DNA of 64,000 nucleotides from Streptomyces sp. SID8352. GTDB lineage: Bacteria > Actinomycetota > Actinomycetes > Streptomycetales > Streptomycetaceae. The notes beneath the pieces were generated by a model. The model made no database searches. It was not told the origin of the DNA and saw only the letters and a list, made by a program, of their open reading frames with translations. Position 1 is the stretch's first letter, and each line of letters begins with the position of its first letter. The stretch spans positions 1-64,000 of the forward strand of contig NZ_WWGX01000038.1 of the NCBI RefSeq assembly GCF_009862265.1, given 5' to 3'. The position numbers and the translations under genes are program-made. Shown piece by piece: positions 28,077 through 37,092 of the stretch.

Positions 28077-28838
28077 TCAGCCCCGCCCGCCGTCCCGCAC
28101 GGCCTCCTCGTAGGGATCGGGCAGTGCCGCCGAGGCGCGGCGGACGCGGACCAGGAAGTCCTCCACGCGCCGCCGGTCCGGCTCCTCCGGCAGCGGGCCG
28201 CGCCGCGCCGCCTCCTCGCACTCCTCCACCAGCCGGTCCAGCCGGGCCGACACCTCCGCCCACGGCACCTCGCCGCGCCGCACCGCGAGCAGCGCCTCGC
28301 GCCGGTCGCCCACGCGGACCTCCAGGGTGCCGGTGCGCAGCAGGTCGCGGGCGCTCGCCAGCAGCCTCAGCAGGTGCATCGCGTGCTTCCAGCGCGGGGC
28401 CCCGTGCGCCCGCACGGCGGCGTCCAGCCGGCGGCGCCGGCCGTCCGCGAACCGCAGGAACGACGTCCGCACCCCGCGGGAGAGGAACGCGCCGCGCAGG
28501 TCGAGCAGTTCGCGTCCGGTGGCGTCGGCGTACTCCACGAGCGGGGAGTACAGGCACTCCAGGACGTTCGGGTCGGCGCGCAGGGCCAGCTCGCAGAAGC
28601 GCTCCAGCTCCCAGCCGAACTGCTCCTCGGCCGGGCCCTCCAAGTGCGTCGGAGGCTTCTCGAACCGCCAGAACAGCGGGGCCGGCGCGAGGAACACGCC
28701 CCGGCGGTCGGTGTCGCTGTCCTCCGTCGCCAGACCGAAGGCCCGCGAGCCCATCACACAGGAGTACACCGTGTGGTCGCGCACCAGCGACGCGGGCGTG
28801 ACCGGGACACGTCGGGTTTCGAGGGGCGCCGGGACCAT
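28077..28838 (-). CDS. Pol-beta-superfamily nucleotidyltransferase
   Basis: 253 aa. The nucleotidyltransferase signature GSRAFGLATEDSDTDRRGVF (~residues 30-49) contains the GS…DxD catalytic motif, followed by a helical domain with ECLYSPLVEYAD and KHAMHLLRLL. This matches the COG3541-type predicted nucleotidyltransferases as I recall them, with unknown substrates, some of them neighbours of ADP-ribose enzymes or phage genes. ATG 28838 was chosen as the first in frame. It lies between the two MITE copies and converges on the ADP-ribosylglycohydrolase gene. Confidence 0.85.
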   Translation of the reverse strand: MVPAPLETRRVPVTPASLVRDHTVYSCVMGSRAFGLATEDSDTDRRGVFLAPAPLFWRFEKPPTHLEGPAEEQFGWELERFCELALRADPNVLECLYSPLVEYADATGRELLDLRGAFLSRGVRTSFLRFADGRRRRLDAAVRAHGAPRWKHAMHLLRLLASARDLLRTGTLEVRVGDRREALLAVRRGEVPWAEVSARLDRLVEECEEAARRGPLPEEPDRRRVEDFLVRVRRASAALPDPYEEAVRDGGRG

Positions 28839-28951
28839 GCCCGGAGCCTACGCGGCCCGCCGCCGCGCGGCCCGGCCTTTTCCGCCCGCCCCCGGGCGCC
28901 GCGTCCCGGCGGACCGCGCCCGGCGGCACGGCCCCGCTGACGGGCCCCGGT

Positions 28952-29123
28952 GCCTGTCCGACCGCTGCCGTCGTCGCCCGTGGGGCGGCCGCGCGGTGTC
29001 AGGTGCGTGCTCCCGGCGCGCCGGCCACGGGCCTTCGTGCTCGGACGTACCCGGGGCCGGGGGCGGTGTGCGACGGGAGCGCGTGCACGGCTTCGTGAGG
29101 CGGACGGGAATCGTCGGACAGGC
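28952..29123 (+). mobile_element. MITE-like element, copy 2
   Basis: Terminal inverted repeats gcctgtccgac (28952-28962) and gtcggacaggc (29113-29123), interior nearly colinear with copy 1 at 25959. Same orientation as copy 1. The right end directly abuts TTAGGGT, the likely -10 region of the aroH operon. No coding gene inside. Confidence 0.8.
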
Positions 29124-29176
29124 CTTAGGGTGGTGCGGGTCAGCAGCCGGAGCAGACGCAGCGAGGAGCGAACACC

Positions 29177-29539
29177 GTGGCGGTACGAGCGGTCCGGGGC
29201 GCCGTCCAACTGGACCGGGACGAGGCCGGGCACATGGCCGAGCGGGTCGCCGCCCTGCTGACCGCCCTGATCGAGCGCAACGGGCTGGCCGCCGACGACC
29301 TGATCAGCGTGTGGTTCACCGCCACCCCCGACCTGCGCAGCGACTTCCCCGCCGCCGCGGCCCGGGGCATCGGCATTGTCGACGTGCCGCTGATATGCGC
29401 CCAGGAACTGGCCGTCGAGGGCGCCATGCCCCGCGTCGTGCGCATCCTCGCCCACATCGAGTCGGACCGGCCGCGCGCCGACATCGCCCACGTCTACCTC
29501 GGCGCCGCCGCGGCCCTGCGCAAGGACATCGCCCAGTGA
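29177..29539 (+). CDS. aroH: Chorismate mutase, AroH type
   Basis: 120 aa, the size of the monofunctional trimeric AroH family. RAVRGAVQLDRDEAGHM at the N-terminus, SVWFTATPDLRSDFPAAAAR in the middle and the conserved arginine-containing VRILAHIES segment fit. It converts chorismate to prephenate for Tyr/Phe synthesis. GTG 29177, with gaggagcg upstream. Overlaps the next start (GTGA), so it is coupled to prephenate dehydrogenase. Confidence 0.93.
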   Translation: MAVRAVRGAVQLDRDEAGHMAERVAALLTALIERNGLAADDLISVWFTATPDLRSDFPAAAARGIGIVDVPLICAQELAVEGAMPRVVRILAHIESDRPRADIAHVYLGAAAALRKDIAQ

Positions 29540-30621
29540 GAACCGCCCTCGTCATCGGCACCGGTCTGATCGGCACCTCCGCCGCCCTCGCCCTGGCCCG
29601 GCGCGGGGTCACCGTGCACCTCGCCGACCACGATCCGGAGCAGGCCCGCACCGCCGCCGCGCTCGGTGCCGGCACCCAGGAGCCGCCGGACGGCCCCGTC
29701 GACCTCGCCGTCGCCGCCGCCCCGCCCGCCCTGGTCGCCGGGGTGCTCGCGGAGGCCATGGAGCGCGGCGCCGCCCGCGGCTACATCGACGTGGCCAGCG
29801 TCAAGGGCGGCCCCCGGCGCGAACTGGAGGCCCGGGGCCTGGACCTCACCGCCTACCTCGGCACCCACCCCATGTCCGGGCGCGAGAAGTCCGGCCCGCT
29901 GGCCGCCACCGCCGACCTCTTCGAGGGCCGCCCCTGGGTGCTCACCCCCACCCGGGACACCGACACCGAGGTGCTCAACCTCGCCCTGGAACTCGTCTCC
30001 CACTGCCGCGCCGTGCCGGTCGTCATGGACGCCGACGCCCACGACCGCGCCGTGGCCCTCGTCTCCCACATGCCGCATCTGGTCTCCAGCACCGTCGCCG
30101 CCCGCCTGGAGCACGCCGAGGAGGCCGCCGTACGGCTCTGCGGCCAGGGCATCCGCGACGTCACCCGGATCGCCGCCTCCGACCCCCGGATGTGGATCGA
30201 CATCCTCGCCGCCAACCCCGGCCCGGTGGCCGACCTGCTCGGCCAGGTCGCCGCCGACCTGGAGGAGACGGTGCGGGCCCTGCGCGCCCTGCAGTCCTCC
30301 GACGCCGGGGAGCGCCGCGAGGGCGGCGCCGGCATCGAGGCGGTCCTGCGGCGCGGCAACGCCGGACAGGTCCGGGTCCCCGGCAAGCACGGCAGCGCCC
30401 CCCACGCCTACGAGACCGTCGCGGTGCTCATCGACGACCAGCCCGGCCAGCTCGCCCGGATCTTCGCCGACGCGGAGCGGGCCGGCGTCAACGTCGAGGA
30501 CGTGCGCATCGAGCACGCCTCCGGTCAGGAGGCCGGCCTGGTGCAGCTCATGGTGGAGCCGCGGGCCGTGCCCGTCCTCACGGCGGCCCTGCGGGAACGG
30601 GGCTGGGCCCTGCGCCGGTGA
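29536..30621 (+). CDS. tyrA: Prephenate dehydrogenase with ACT domain
   Basis: 361 aa. NAD-binding motif VIGTGLIGTSAALALARRG at the N-terminus, catalytic-type GTHPMSGREKSG, and HMPHLVSSTVAARL. The C-terminal ~75 residues form an ACT domain (YETVAVLIDDQPGQLARIFADAERAGVNVED), implying feedback control by an amino acid, most likely tyrosine. GTG 29536 overlaps the aroH stop. Together they form a dedicated tyrosine branch. Confidence 0.94.
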   Translation: MRTALVIGTGLIGTSAALALARRGVTVHLADHDPEQARTAAALGAGTQEPPDGPVDLAVAAAPPALVAGVLAEAMERGAARGYIDVASVKGGPRRELEARGLDLTAYLGTHPMSGREKSGPLAATADLFEGRPWVLTPTRDTDTEVLNLALELVSHCRAVPVVMDADAHDRAVALVSHMPHLVSSTVAARLEHAEEAAVRLCGQGIRDVTRIAASDPRMWIDILAANPGPVADLLGQVAADLEETVRALRALQSSDAGERREGGAGIEAVLRRGNAGQVRVPGKHGSAPHAYETVAVLIDDQPGQLARIFADAERAGVNVEDVRIEHASGQEAGLVQLMVEPRAVPVLTAALRERGWALRR

Positions 30622-30730
30622 GCCCGCGCCGTACGGCTGTCGGAGCGGCCCCGGGGAGCCAGTAACCTTGTGCGGGGCGTCTTCCCGCCCCGCACGACCC
30701 CGCACCGCACCGCACCAGGAAGGTGTCCCC

Positions 30731-31426
30731 GTGGAATACGGCGCCGCCCCGACCGCCCCGGCCGTGATTGTCGCCATCGACGGCCCCTCCGGGACGGGCA
30801 AGTCGAGCACCTCGAAGGCCGTCGCCGCCCGGCTCGGCCTGAGCTACCTGGACACCGGCGCCCAGTACCGGGCGATCACCTGGTGGATGGTGACCAACGG
30901 CATCGACACCGACGACCCCCGTGCCATAGCGGCCGCCGCCGGCAAGGCGGAGATCGTCTCGGGCACCGACCCGGCGGCCCCCTCCATCACCGTCGACGGC
31001 GTGGACGTGGCCGGCCCGATCCGCACCCAGGAGGTCACCTCCCGGGTCAGCGCGGTCAGCGCCGTCCCCGAGGTGCGCACCCGGATCACCGAACTGCAGC
31101 GCGCCATCGCCGCCGGGGCCCCGGAGGGCATCGTCGTCGAGGGCCGCGACATCGGCACCACCGTCCTCCCGGACGCCGACCTGAAGATCTTCCTCACCGC
31201 CTCCGCCGAGGCCCGCGCCGCCCGCCGCAGCGGAGAGCTGAAGGGCGCCGACCTCCGGTCCACCCGCGAGGCGCTGATCAAGCGCGACGCCGCCGACTCC
31301 AGCCGGAAGACCTCGCCGCTCGCGAAGGCGGACGACGCGGTCGAGGTGGACACCACCGAGCTCACCCTCACGCAGGTCATCGAGTGCGTCGTCACCCTCG
31401 TCGAGGAGAAGCGGGCGGGGAAGTGA
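30731..31426 (+). CDS. cmk: Cytidylate kinase
   Basis: 231 aa. P-loop AIDGPSGTGKSSTSKAVAARL, YLDTGAQYRA, and VVEGRDIGTTVLPDADLKIFLTAS are diagnostic. It phosphorylates CMP/dCMP. GTG 30731 has aggaagg upstream. Coupled with the downstream acyltransferase by a GTGA overlap, and ~110 nt after tyrA, so possibly in the same operon. Confidence 0.95.
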   Translation: MEYGAAPTAPAVIVAIDGPSGTGKSSTSKAVAARLGLSYLDTGAQYRAITWWMVTNGIDTDDPRAIAAAAGKAEIVSGTDPAAPSITVDGVDVAGPIRTQEVTSRVSAVSAVPEVRTRITELQRAIAAGAPEGIVVEGRDIGTTVLPDADLKIFLTASAEARAARRSGELKGADLRSTREALIKRDAADSSRKTSPLAKADDAVEVDTTELTLTQVIECVVTLVEEKRAGK

Positions 31427-32142
31427 CCCCGTCCCCCTCCCCGGCCGTCCCCGCCGGGCGGCGCCCGGCCCCCCGGAAGGACACCGCCCCCGGGCGGTCC
31501 GCGGCCCCCTCCGCCCGGGGCGCCGAGGTCGGCCGGCGCATCGGCGTCGGCCTGATGTACGGGCTCTGGAAGCCGCGGGTGCTCGGCGCCTGGCGGGTGC
31601 CCGCCCAGGGCCCGCTGATCCTCGCCGTCAACCACTCGCACAACATCGACGGCCCCATGGTCATGGGCGTGGCGCCCCGGCCGACGCACTTCCTGATCAA
31701 GAAGGAGGCGTTCGTCGGACCGCTCGGCCGCTTCCTGACCGGCATCGGCCAGCTCCAGGTCGACCGCAGCTCCGCCGACCGCACGGCCATCGCCCGCGCC
31801 CTCGGGGTCCTGGAGGCCGGGGGCGTACTGGGCATATTCCCGGAGGGCACCCGGGGCGAGGGGGACTTCGCCTCGCTGCGCGCCGGGCTGGCCTACTTCG
31901 CGGTCCGCAGCGGCGCCCCGATCGTCCCGGTCGCCGTCCTGGGAAGCTCCGGCACCCCCGGACGGTTGACCAGGGCACTGCCCCCGCTGCGCTCCCGCGT
32001 CGACGTCGTCTTCGGCGATCCCTTCACCGCGGGCGACGGCAGCGGGCGGCGCACGCGCAAGGCGCTGGACGAGGCCACCGAACGCATCCGCGAGCGGCTC
32101 ACCGCGCACCTGGAAAACGCCGGGCGCCTCACCGGGCGCTAG
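31423..32142 (+). CDS. plsC: 1-acylglycerol-3-phosphate acyltransferase family (PlsC-like)
   Basis: 239 aa. The acyltransferase motifs are NHSHNIDG (HX4D catalytic pair), the middle GVLEAGGVLGIFPEGTRG, and the PIVPVAVLGS segment. It should transfer acyl groups in phospholipid synthesis at the inner membrane face. The first ~35 residues are P/R/G-rich and probably disordered. GTG 31423 overlaps the cmk stop. The cmk-plsC-der order is common in actinobacteria. Confidence 0.9.
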   Translation: MTPSPSPAVPAGRRPAPRKDTAPGRSAAPSARGAEVGRRIGVGLMYGLWKPRVLGAWRVPAQGPLILAVNHSHNIDGPMVMGVAPRPTHFLIKKEAFVGPLGRFLTGIGQLQVDRSSADRTAIARALGVLEAGGVLGIFPEGTRGEGDFASLRAGLAYFAVRSGAPIVPVAVLGSSGTPGRLTRALPPLRSRVDVVFGDPFTAGDGSGRRTRKALDEATERIRERLTAHLENAGRLTGR

Positions 32143-32155
32143 GCGACACTGAGTA

Positions 32156-32185
32156 GTGGAACACCCGTTGAACAGGGCGTTCCAC
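32156..32185 (+). promoter_or_regulatory. Hairpin in plsC-der gap
   Basis: GTGGAACACCC (32156-32166) pairs with GGGCGTTCCAC (32175-32185) with one A-C mismatch, loop 8 nt. It begins 13 nt after the plsC stop and ends 31 nt before der. Could be a weak terminator, attenuator or RNA-processing site. Confidence 0.45.
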
Positions 32186-32216
32186 CGATCACCACGATGA
32201 ACGAGGTACGGACTTC

Positions 32217-33695
32217 ATGAACGACGACATCCACTCCGAGGGCTCGGGCGAGGAGCACGACCACGGGGCGCTTGGCGACGCCGAATACGCGCGGTTCATG
32301 GAGCTCGCCGCGGACGAGGGCTTCGACCTGGAGGAGGTCGAGGGTGCGATCGAGGAGGCCGGGCACGGCCCGCTGCCCGTCCTCGCCGTCGTCGGCCGCC
32401 CCAATGTCGGCAAGTCGACCCTGGTGAACCGGATCATCGGCCGCCGCGAGGCGGTCGTCGAGGACCGGCCCGGCGTCACCCGCGACCGCGTCACCTACGA
32501 GGCCGAGTGGGCCGGGCGCCGCTTCAAGGTCGTCGACACCGGCGGCTGGGAGCAGGACGTCCTGGGCATCGACGCCTCCGTGGCCGCGCAGGCCGAGTAC
32601 GCCATCGAGGCCGCCGACGCGGTCGTCTTCGTGGTGGACGCCAAGGTCGGCGCCACCGACACCGACGAGGCCGTCGTCCGGCTGCTGCGCAAGGCGGGCA
32701 AGCCCGTGGTGCTGTGCGCCAACAAGGTCGACGGCGCCAGCGGCGAGGCGGACGCCTCCTACCTGTGGTCGCTGGGCCTGGGCGAGCCGCATCCGGTCTC
32801 CGCGCTGCACGGCCGGGGCACCGGCGACATGCTCGACAAGGTCCTGGAGGCCCTTCCCGAGGCCCCGGCGCAGACCTTCGGCTCGGCGGTCGGAGGCCCC
32901 CGCCGGATCGCCCTGATCGGCCGGCCCAACGTGGGCAAGTCCTCGCTGCTGAACAAGGTCGCGGGCGAGGAGCGGGTCGTCGTCAACGAGCTGGCCGGCA
33001 CCACCCGCGACCCGGTCGACGAGCTGATCGAACTCGGCGGGCGGACGTGGAAGTTCGTCGACACGGCCGGCATTCGCAAGCGCGTCCACCTCCAGCAGGG
33101 CGCCGACTACTACGCCTCGCTGCGCACCGCCGCCGCCGTCGAGAAGGCGGAGGTCGCCGTCGTCCTCATCGACGCCGCCGAGTCGATCTCCGTGCAGGAC
33201 CAGCGGATCGTCACCATGGCCGTCGACGCGGGCCGCGCGCTGGTCCTCGCCTTCAACAAGTGGGACACCCTCGACGAGGAGCGCCGCTACTACCTGGAGC
33301 GGGAGATCGAGACCGAGCTGGGCCAGGTCGCGTGGGCGCCGCGGGTGAACGTCTCGGCGCAGACCGGCCGGCACATGGAGAAGCTGGTCCCGGCGATCGA
33401 GACGGCCCTCGCGGGCTGGGAGACCCGGGTCCCGACCGGGCGGCTCAACGCCTTCCTCGGTGAGCTGGTCGCCGCCCACCCGCACCCGGTGCGGGGCGGC
33501 AAGCAGCCGCGCATCCTCTTCGGCACCCAGGCGGGCACCAAGCCGCCGCGGTTCGTGCTCTTCGCCTCCGGCTTCATCGAGGCGGGCTACCGGCGCTTCA
33601 TCGAGCGCCGTCTGCGCGAGGAGTTCGGCTTCGAGGGGACGCCGATCCACCTCTCGGTGCGGGTGCGCGAGAAGCGCGGCGCGAAGAAGAAGTAG
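32217..33695 (+). CDS. der: Ribosome-associated GTPase Der (EngA)
   Basis: 492 aa with tandem GTPase domains: G1 motifs [13 protein letters not shown] (~residue 62) and [13 protein letters not shown] (~residue 240), NKVD and NKWD G4 motifs, then a KH-like C-terminal domain. It acts in 50S ribosome assembly. The N-terminal ~55 residues are an acidic extension common in actinobacteria. ATG 32217 has gagg upstream. A 7-codon ORF (32197-32220) ends in ATGA overlap with this start. A strong terminator follows. Confidence 0.96.
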   Translation: MNDDIHSEGSGEEHDHGALGDAEYARFMELAADEGFDLEEVEGAIEEAGHGPLPVLAVVGRPNVGKSTLVNRIIGRREAVVEDRPGVTRDRVTYEAEWAGRRFKVVDTGGWEQDVLGIDASVAAQAEYAIEAADAVVFVVDAKVGATDTDEAVVRLLRKAGKPVVLCANKVDGASGEADASYLWSLGLGEPHPVSALHGRGTGDMLDKVLEALPEAPAQTFGSAVGGPRRIALIGRPNVGKSSLLNKVAGEERVVVNELAGTTRDPVDELIELGGRTWKFVDTAGIRKRVHLQQGADYYASLRTAAAVEKAEVAVVLIDAAESISVQDQRIVTMAVDAGRALVLAFNKWDTLDEERRYYLEREIETELGQVAWAPRVNVSAQTGRHMEKLVPAIETALAGWETRVPTGRLNAFLGELVAAHPHPVRGGKQPRILFGTQAGTKPPRFVLFASGFIEAGYRRFIERRLREEFGFEGTPIHLSVRVREKRGAKKK

Positions 33696-33735
33696 CTCCG
33701 GGACACCGCGCGGCCCCGGGCCGCGCGGCGCGGGC

Positions 33736-33778
33736 ACGGGAGGAGGGGCCGCCCCGCCGGGGCGGCCCCTCCTCCCGT
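33736..33778. terminator. Bidirectional terminator, der / 104-aa gene
   Basis: A perfect 20-bp stem (33736-33755 / 33759-33778) with a 3-nt loop, between the convergent stops at 33695 and 33791. Very strong stem, no clear U-run. Confidence 0.8.
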
Positions 33779-33790
33779 TGCCCCGGGCGG

Positions 33791-34105
33791 TCAGATCCCC
33801 CGGCGGGGGGCCGGGGGCAGCGCGGCCGGGACGTGCCGGGCCCCGGGGGCGTGCGGGGCCAGATAGCCGACGCGCTGCCACGGCGACGGCTGGCCGAGCC
33901 GGGCGCTGTGGGAGCCCGCGCTGTAGGCGCTGTAGGCACCGGGGCCGCGGGACATGGTCCCGAACGCGGTGAACTCCAGGTCCTCCTCGCCACTGCGGTC
34001 GCCGGGCAGCGAGCGGAAGGCCCTCACGTACTCGGCGCAGAGCGCGTCGAAGATCGGCGTGGCCGAGGGGCCACCGTGGCGTCGGAATGACTCGTATGCG
34101 TGCAC
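33791..34105 (-). CDS. Conserved Streptomyces hypothetical protein
   Basis: 104 aa. Begins HAYESFRRHGGPSATPIFDAL after the start, followed by AEYVRAFRSLPGDRSGEE, then a proline-rich end (AALPPAPRRGI). I recall closely similar proteins in other streptomycetes, with no known function. No signal peptide or membrane segment. GTG 34105 is the only sensible start before the conserved segment; the SD is weak (gga). Convergent with der. Confidence 0.72.
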   Translation of the reverse strand: MHAYESFRRHGGPSATPIFDALCAEYVRAFRSLPGDRSGEEDLEFTAFGTMSRGPGAYSAYSAGSHSARLGQPSPWQRVGYLAPHAPGARHVPAALPPAPRRGI

Positions 34106-34655
34106 GTATGTCCAAACGACCCCGAACCGGAAGGGATGCGGCCGGACGGGAGCCGTGAGGCGGGGGCGGGGGCGGTCCGGGGGCGCCCGGGGCACGGGGG
34201 AGTGCGCCGCGGCCACTGGGGCCCGTGTCCACGGGAGGGGGCGGACGCGGGCCCCCGGCGGGTTCGGGGCGGGACGGGCGGACCCGCCGGGGTGCCGGAC
34301 GCCCCTTGGCCGTGCGCGCCGGGGGCGGACGGCCGGCTGAGTCCGGGTTCCGCGGGGAACGGGTGCCCCCGCGGGTTCTCGTGTCACGCAGGGGCGGGTG
34401 CGGGGGCGGGACCCGGAGAGCCGGGTGAGGGATCGGGCTGATCGGGCGGCGGGCCGGGCCGACCGGGCGGGGGCCGTCCGGGTGGGGCCGGGCCCGCCTG
34501 GACGGTGAGGCGGGACCCGGCAGGGGTGGGCCCGGTGGACCGCCGGGCTCGGCCCGGGAAGGGGCAGGTGGGCCGCCGGGCTCGGCCGGGGAAGCGGCAG
34601 GCCCGGCAGGGCCCGGCGGACGGGCCGGAGGAGACGGGGCCCTCGTGGGGCCGGG
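34106..34655. other. GC-rich intergenic region
   Basis: 550 nt of G-rich low-complexity sequence (repeated gggccgggccg, ggtgcgggggcg). Long open frames exist but only as proline/arginine/glycine strings. I see no gene, hairpin or repeat unit with a clear period. Confidence 0.45.
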
Positions 34656-35456
34656 TCAGGTGCCCGCCAGCGGCAGGGCCGCCGCCACCAGCCGTCCGTT
34701 CGCCGCCGCCTTGTCCAGCGCGTCCCTCAGCAGGTCCTCGCGCGGCTGGCGCCCGATGCTGCCGACCGGGGCCGCGTACATCAGCACCTGCTGCTGCTTG
34801 TTGGCCGCCGTGCGCCAGCCCTCGGTGACCTGGAGCGGCTGGTGCGCCTGCCACCACGCCACCGGCCTGCCCCCGTTCACCCCCGGCTGGAGCACCGCGT
34901 GCAACTGGCCCATGGCGAGCAGCACCGACCAGCCGTGCAGCACCGCCGGGGTGGTGGACAGGTCGGCCGCCGGGGCGAAGCCCTGCTCCCTCAGCAGCGG
35001 CAGGAACTCGTCGCCGGGACCGGTGGTGCCCGGCCGCGCGATCGGGCCGGTCGGCTCCACGACCAGGGCCGGGTGCAGCTCCCCGGCGATCAGCACCAGG
35101 CCGCTGGTCACCCCGAGCACGGCCTGCTCGGGGACGGCCTGCTCCGGCACGGCCCGCGGCGGCTCCGGACGGTCGGCGCCGTCGGCGCTGATGGACCGCA
35201 CCGCGCCCTGGAGCTGCTCCTCGGTGACCTTGACGACCTGCGAGGGCAGGCAGCCGGCGTGGGCGAAGGCGAGGACGGCGGTCTCGTCGCCGATGAACAG
35301 AACGGTGCTGGTGCGCTCCTGCTCGCAGTCGCCCGGGGTGCGGCAGGAGGTGCAGTCGTAGCTTCCCGGGGCGGATTCCCCGGCGAGCAGGCGGTCGGCT
35401 TCTTCGTCGCCGATCTCGGCGCGTACCTCGTCGCTGACGTCGAGCATGCGCGGCAC
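34656..35456 (-). CDS. Conserved hypothetical protein with Cys motif
   Basis: 266 aa. The N-terminal part has a cysteine cluster CTSCRTPGDCEQE (~residue 35), with a further Cys in FAHAGCLPSQ, suggesting metal or disulfide use. A middle segment repeats PEQAVPEQAV. The C-terminal half is hydrophobic/helical with LHGWSVLLAMGQLHAVLQPG but no transmembrane segment. I recall homologues only in streptomycetes; function unknown. ATG 35456 was chosen as the first start before MLDVSDEVRAEIGDEEADRL; the second Met, three codons later, is also possible. Divergent from the gene at 35889. Confidence 0.75.
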   Translation of the reverse strand: MPRMLDVSDEVRAEIGDEEADRLLAGESAPGSYDCTSCRTPGDCEQERTSTVLFIGDETAVLAFAHAGCLPSQVVKVTEEQLQGAVRSISADGADRPEPPRAVPEQAVPEQAVLGVTSGLVLIAGELHPALVVEPTGPIARPGTTGPGDEFLPLLREQGFAPAADLSTTPAVLHGWSVLLAMGQLHAVLQPGVNGGRPVAWWQAHQPLQVTEGWRTAANKQQQVLMYAAPVGSIGRQPREDLLRDALDKAAANGRLVAAALPLAGT

Positions 35457-35888
35457 GGGTGGCTCCCTCGGGATGTGGTGCGTGACCGGACCGGGTGGCT
35501 CCCGGCCCGGAGCCGGGGCGGTCCCCGGCTCACACAGAGGACAACGGGCGACCGGTGGCGGGAGTCACGCCCCGGCGTGAACGCGATCCCGGCGGCGGCC
35601 CCCGGCCCCGGCCGCCCGGAGGGACACCGCGCGGGGCCGCGCATCCCTGTGCCCCCAAGGCCCCCGGGCCGGAATCACGGCCCGGGGGCCCTCGCTCCGG
35701 GGAGTCGACAAATCAGGAAATCAGCGAAGGAACGGTGTGGCCGAAAGTGGCTGATACTGGAGGTAACGGTGAGGAGCGCGCGTACCGATCTGTCGGTCGT
35801 GACCACATCGCAACCGGTTCGGGACAACCCGGGGGTCCGGTTCCGGGTCTGAACGTACGAGGAGAAGACCGAGGAGGAATCGCACCGC
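35457..35888. other. Divergent intergenic region
   Basis: 432 nt. The right part (35700-35880) is AT-richer, with promoter-like composition. A proper SD (gaggagg, ~35871) leads into the 35889 gene. No other element recognised. Confidence 0.4.
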
Positions 35889-36683
35889 ATGACGCCGACG
35901 CCCCCGCTGCGCGCCGACTGCACAGCCGATTCCGCGGGTGGTCTCACCTTCGACGTCGCCGCCCGGGAGGGCGGTGACACGGCCCATCTGGTGCTGCGCC
36001 GCCGGGACGGCGACGACGAGGTGGGCCTGCCGCTGGTCCCCGTGGCCGAGGACCGGCTGCGGGCCGCGCTGCCCAGCAGCGTCGCCCTGCCCGAGGGCCG
36101 CTGGGACGCCTACGCCCGGCTGGCCGACGGCGAGCCCCTGCGCCTGCTGCCCGGTGTCACCGACCTCAGCTCCCTCGCCGACCGCGCCCCCAGCGGGCTG
36201 CTCGGCCACGTCGCCGTCCGCATCCCGTACGCCACCCGTCGGGGCAACCTCACCGTCCGGAGCTGGCTGCGCGCCCCGCACGCCGAGACGGACGGGCCCC
36301 GCCCCGCAGACGGCGGGCTGACCGTGCGCGGCCGGGTCTACGGCACCGAACTGGCCCCCGGGGCCGCCTACGCCGAGCTGCGCCGCCGTCCGGACGCGGG
36401 CGGGGCGGGCCTCCGGCGGCTCGACGTGGCCGCCGACCGGACGGAGTTCCGCCTCGACGTGGACTACGGGACCCTCGAACCCGGGGTGTGGGACCTCTGG
36501 CTGCGTCCCGCCGGGGAGGCCGGCCCCGCCGTGAGGGTGGCCCGGCTGCTGGACGACGTCGCGGACAAGCAGCCCGTCTTCAGCTTCCCCCGGGCCCGGG
36601 TGACCACCCCGCACGGCGCTCTGGAGGCCGTCCCGCACTACACCTGGGACAACGACCTGTCGGTGTCGGTCACCGCCCTGTGA
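35889..36683 (+). CDS. Conserved hypothetical protein
   Basis: 264 aa, predicted mostly beta: alternating hydrophobic strands such as HLVLRRRDGDDEVGLPL, GHVAVRIPYATRRGNLTVRSWLR, then a motif-like YTWDNDLSVSV end. I recall such proteins linked to glycosyltransferase-type annotation in streptomycetes (accessory beta-sandwich domain), but cannot confirm a function. No signal peptide. ATG 35889 has gaggagg at ideal spacing. Confidence 0.75.
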   Translation: MTPTPPLRADCTADSAGGLTFDVAAREGGDTAHLVLRRRDGDDEVGLPLVPVAEDRLRAALPSSVALPEGRWDAYARLADGEPLRLLPGVTDLSSLADRAPSGLLGHVAVRIPYATRRGNLTVRSWLRAPHAETDGPRPADGGLTVRGRVYGTELAPGAAYAELRRRPDAGGAGLRRLDVAADRTEFRLDVDYGTLEPGVWDLWLRPAGEAGPAVRVARLLDDVADKQPVFSFPRARVTTPHGALEAVPHYTWDNDLSVSVTAL

Positions 36684-37092
36684 GGGGGGCGGGCTCCGCG
36701 CGAAGCCCGCACCCGCCCCTCGGGCCGGCCGCCTTCCCGGTCCTCCCGGGGGGGAACCCCGCCGGGGCGGGGAATGGACGGGCGCCGCAGGTATTTCCTG
36801 TGCGGGTGCCCGATTCCGGAGTGTTCGTTCGAACCATCGCGCGCGGAATGCGCGGCCCCGCCGAATCGTTTCCCGGGCTCTTTTCCGTCCATGTATTCGA
36901 GGGGTGGTCCGGTCGTTCGGAAATACCTCGGCCATGCCTCCTGAAGAGGGAGCGATACGCCCGTCCGGGTGGCCGGGGGCGACCGGAAGCCGTGTCGTGA
37001 TCCTGTGACAGAAGTGTGACCGGAGGGCGATGCGCACCCCGTGTCACCGGTCCGGGCTTCCCCGCCGCCGGGCCAGGGCCTAGCGTGGCCGT
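36684..37092. other. Intergenic region, AT-richer island
   Basis: 409 nt. Within 36790-36960 the GC content drops clearly, with atttcctgtg, gttcgttcgaacc and cttttccgtccatgtattc. A hairpin gcgggct/agcccgc follows the upstream stop. No gene found. At 37081-37086 TAGCGT sits 6 nt before the next ATG. Confidence 0.45.

Noticed and set aside
36670..37040. Minus-strand frame with many ATA/ATT codons in the low-GC island as a transferred gene
   Set aside because: No SD, no recognisable domain and no stable amino acid pattern.
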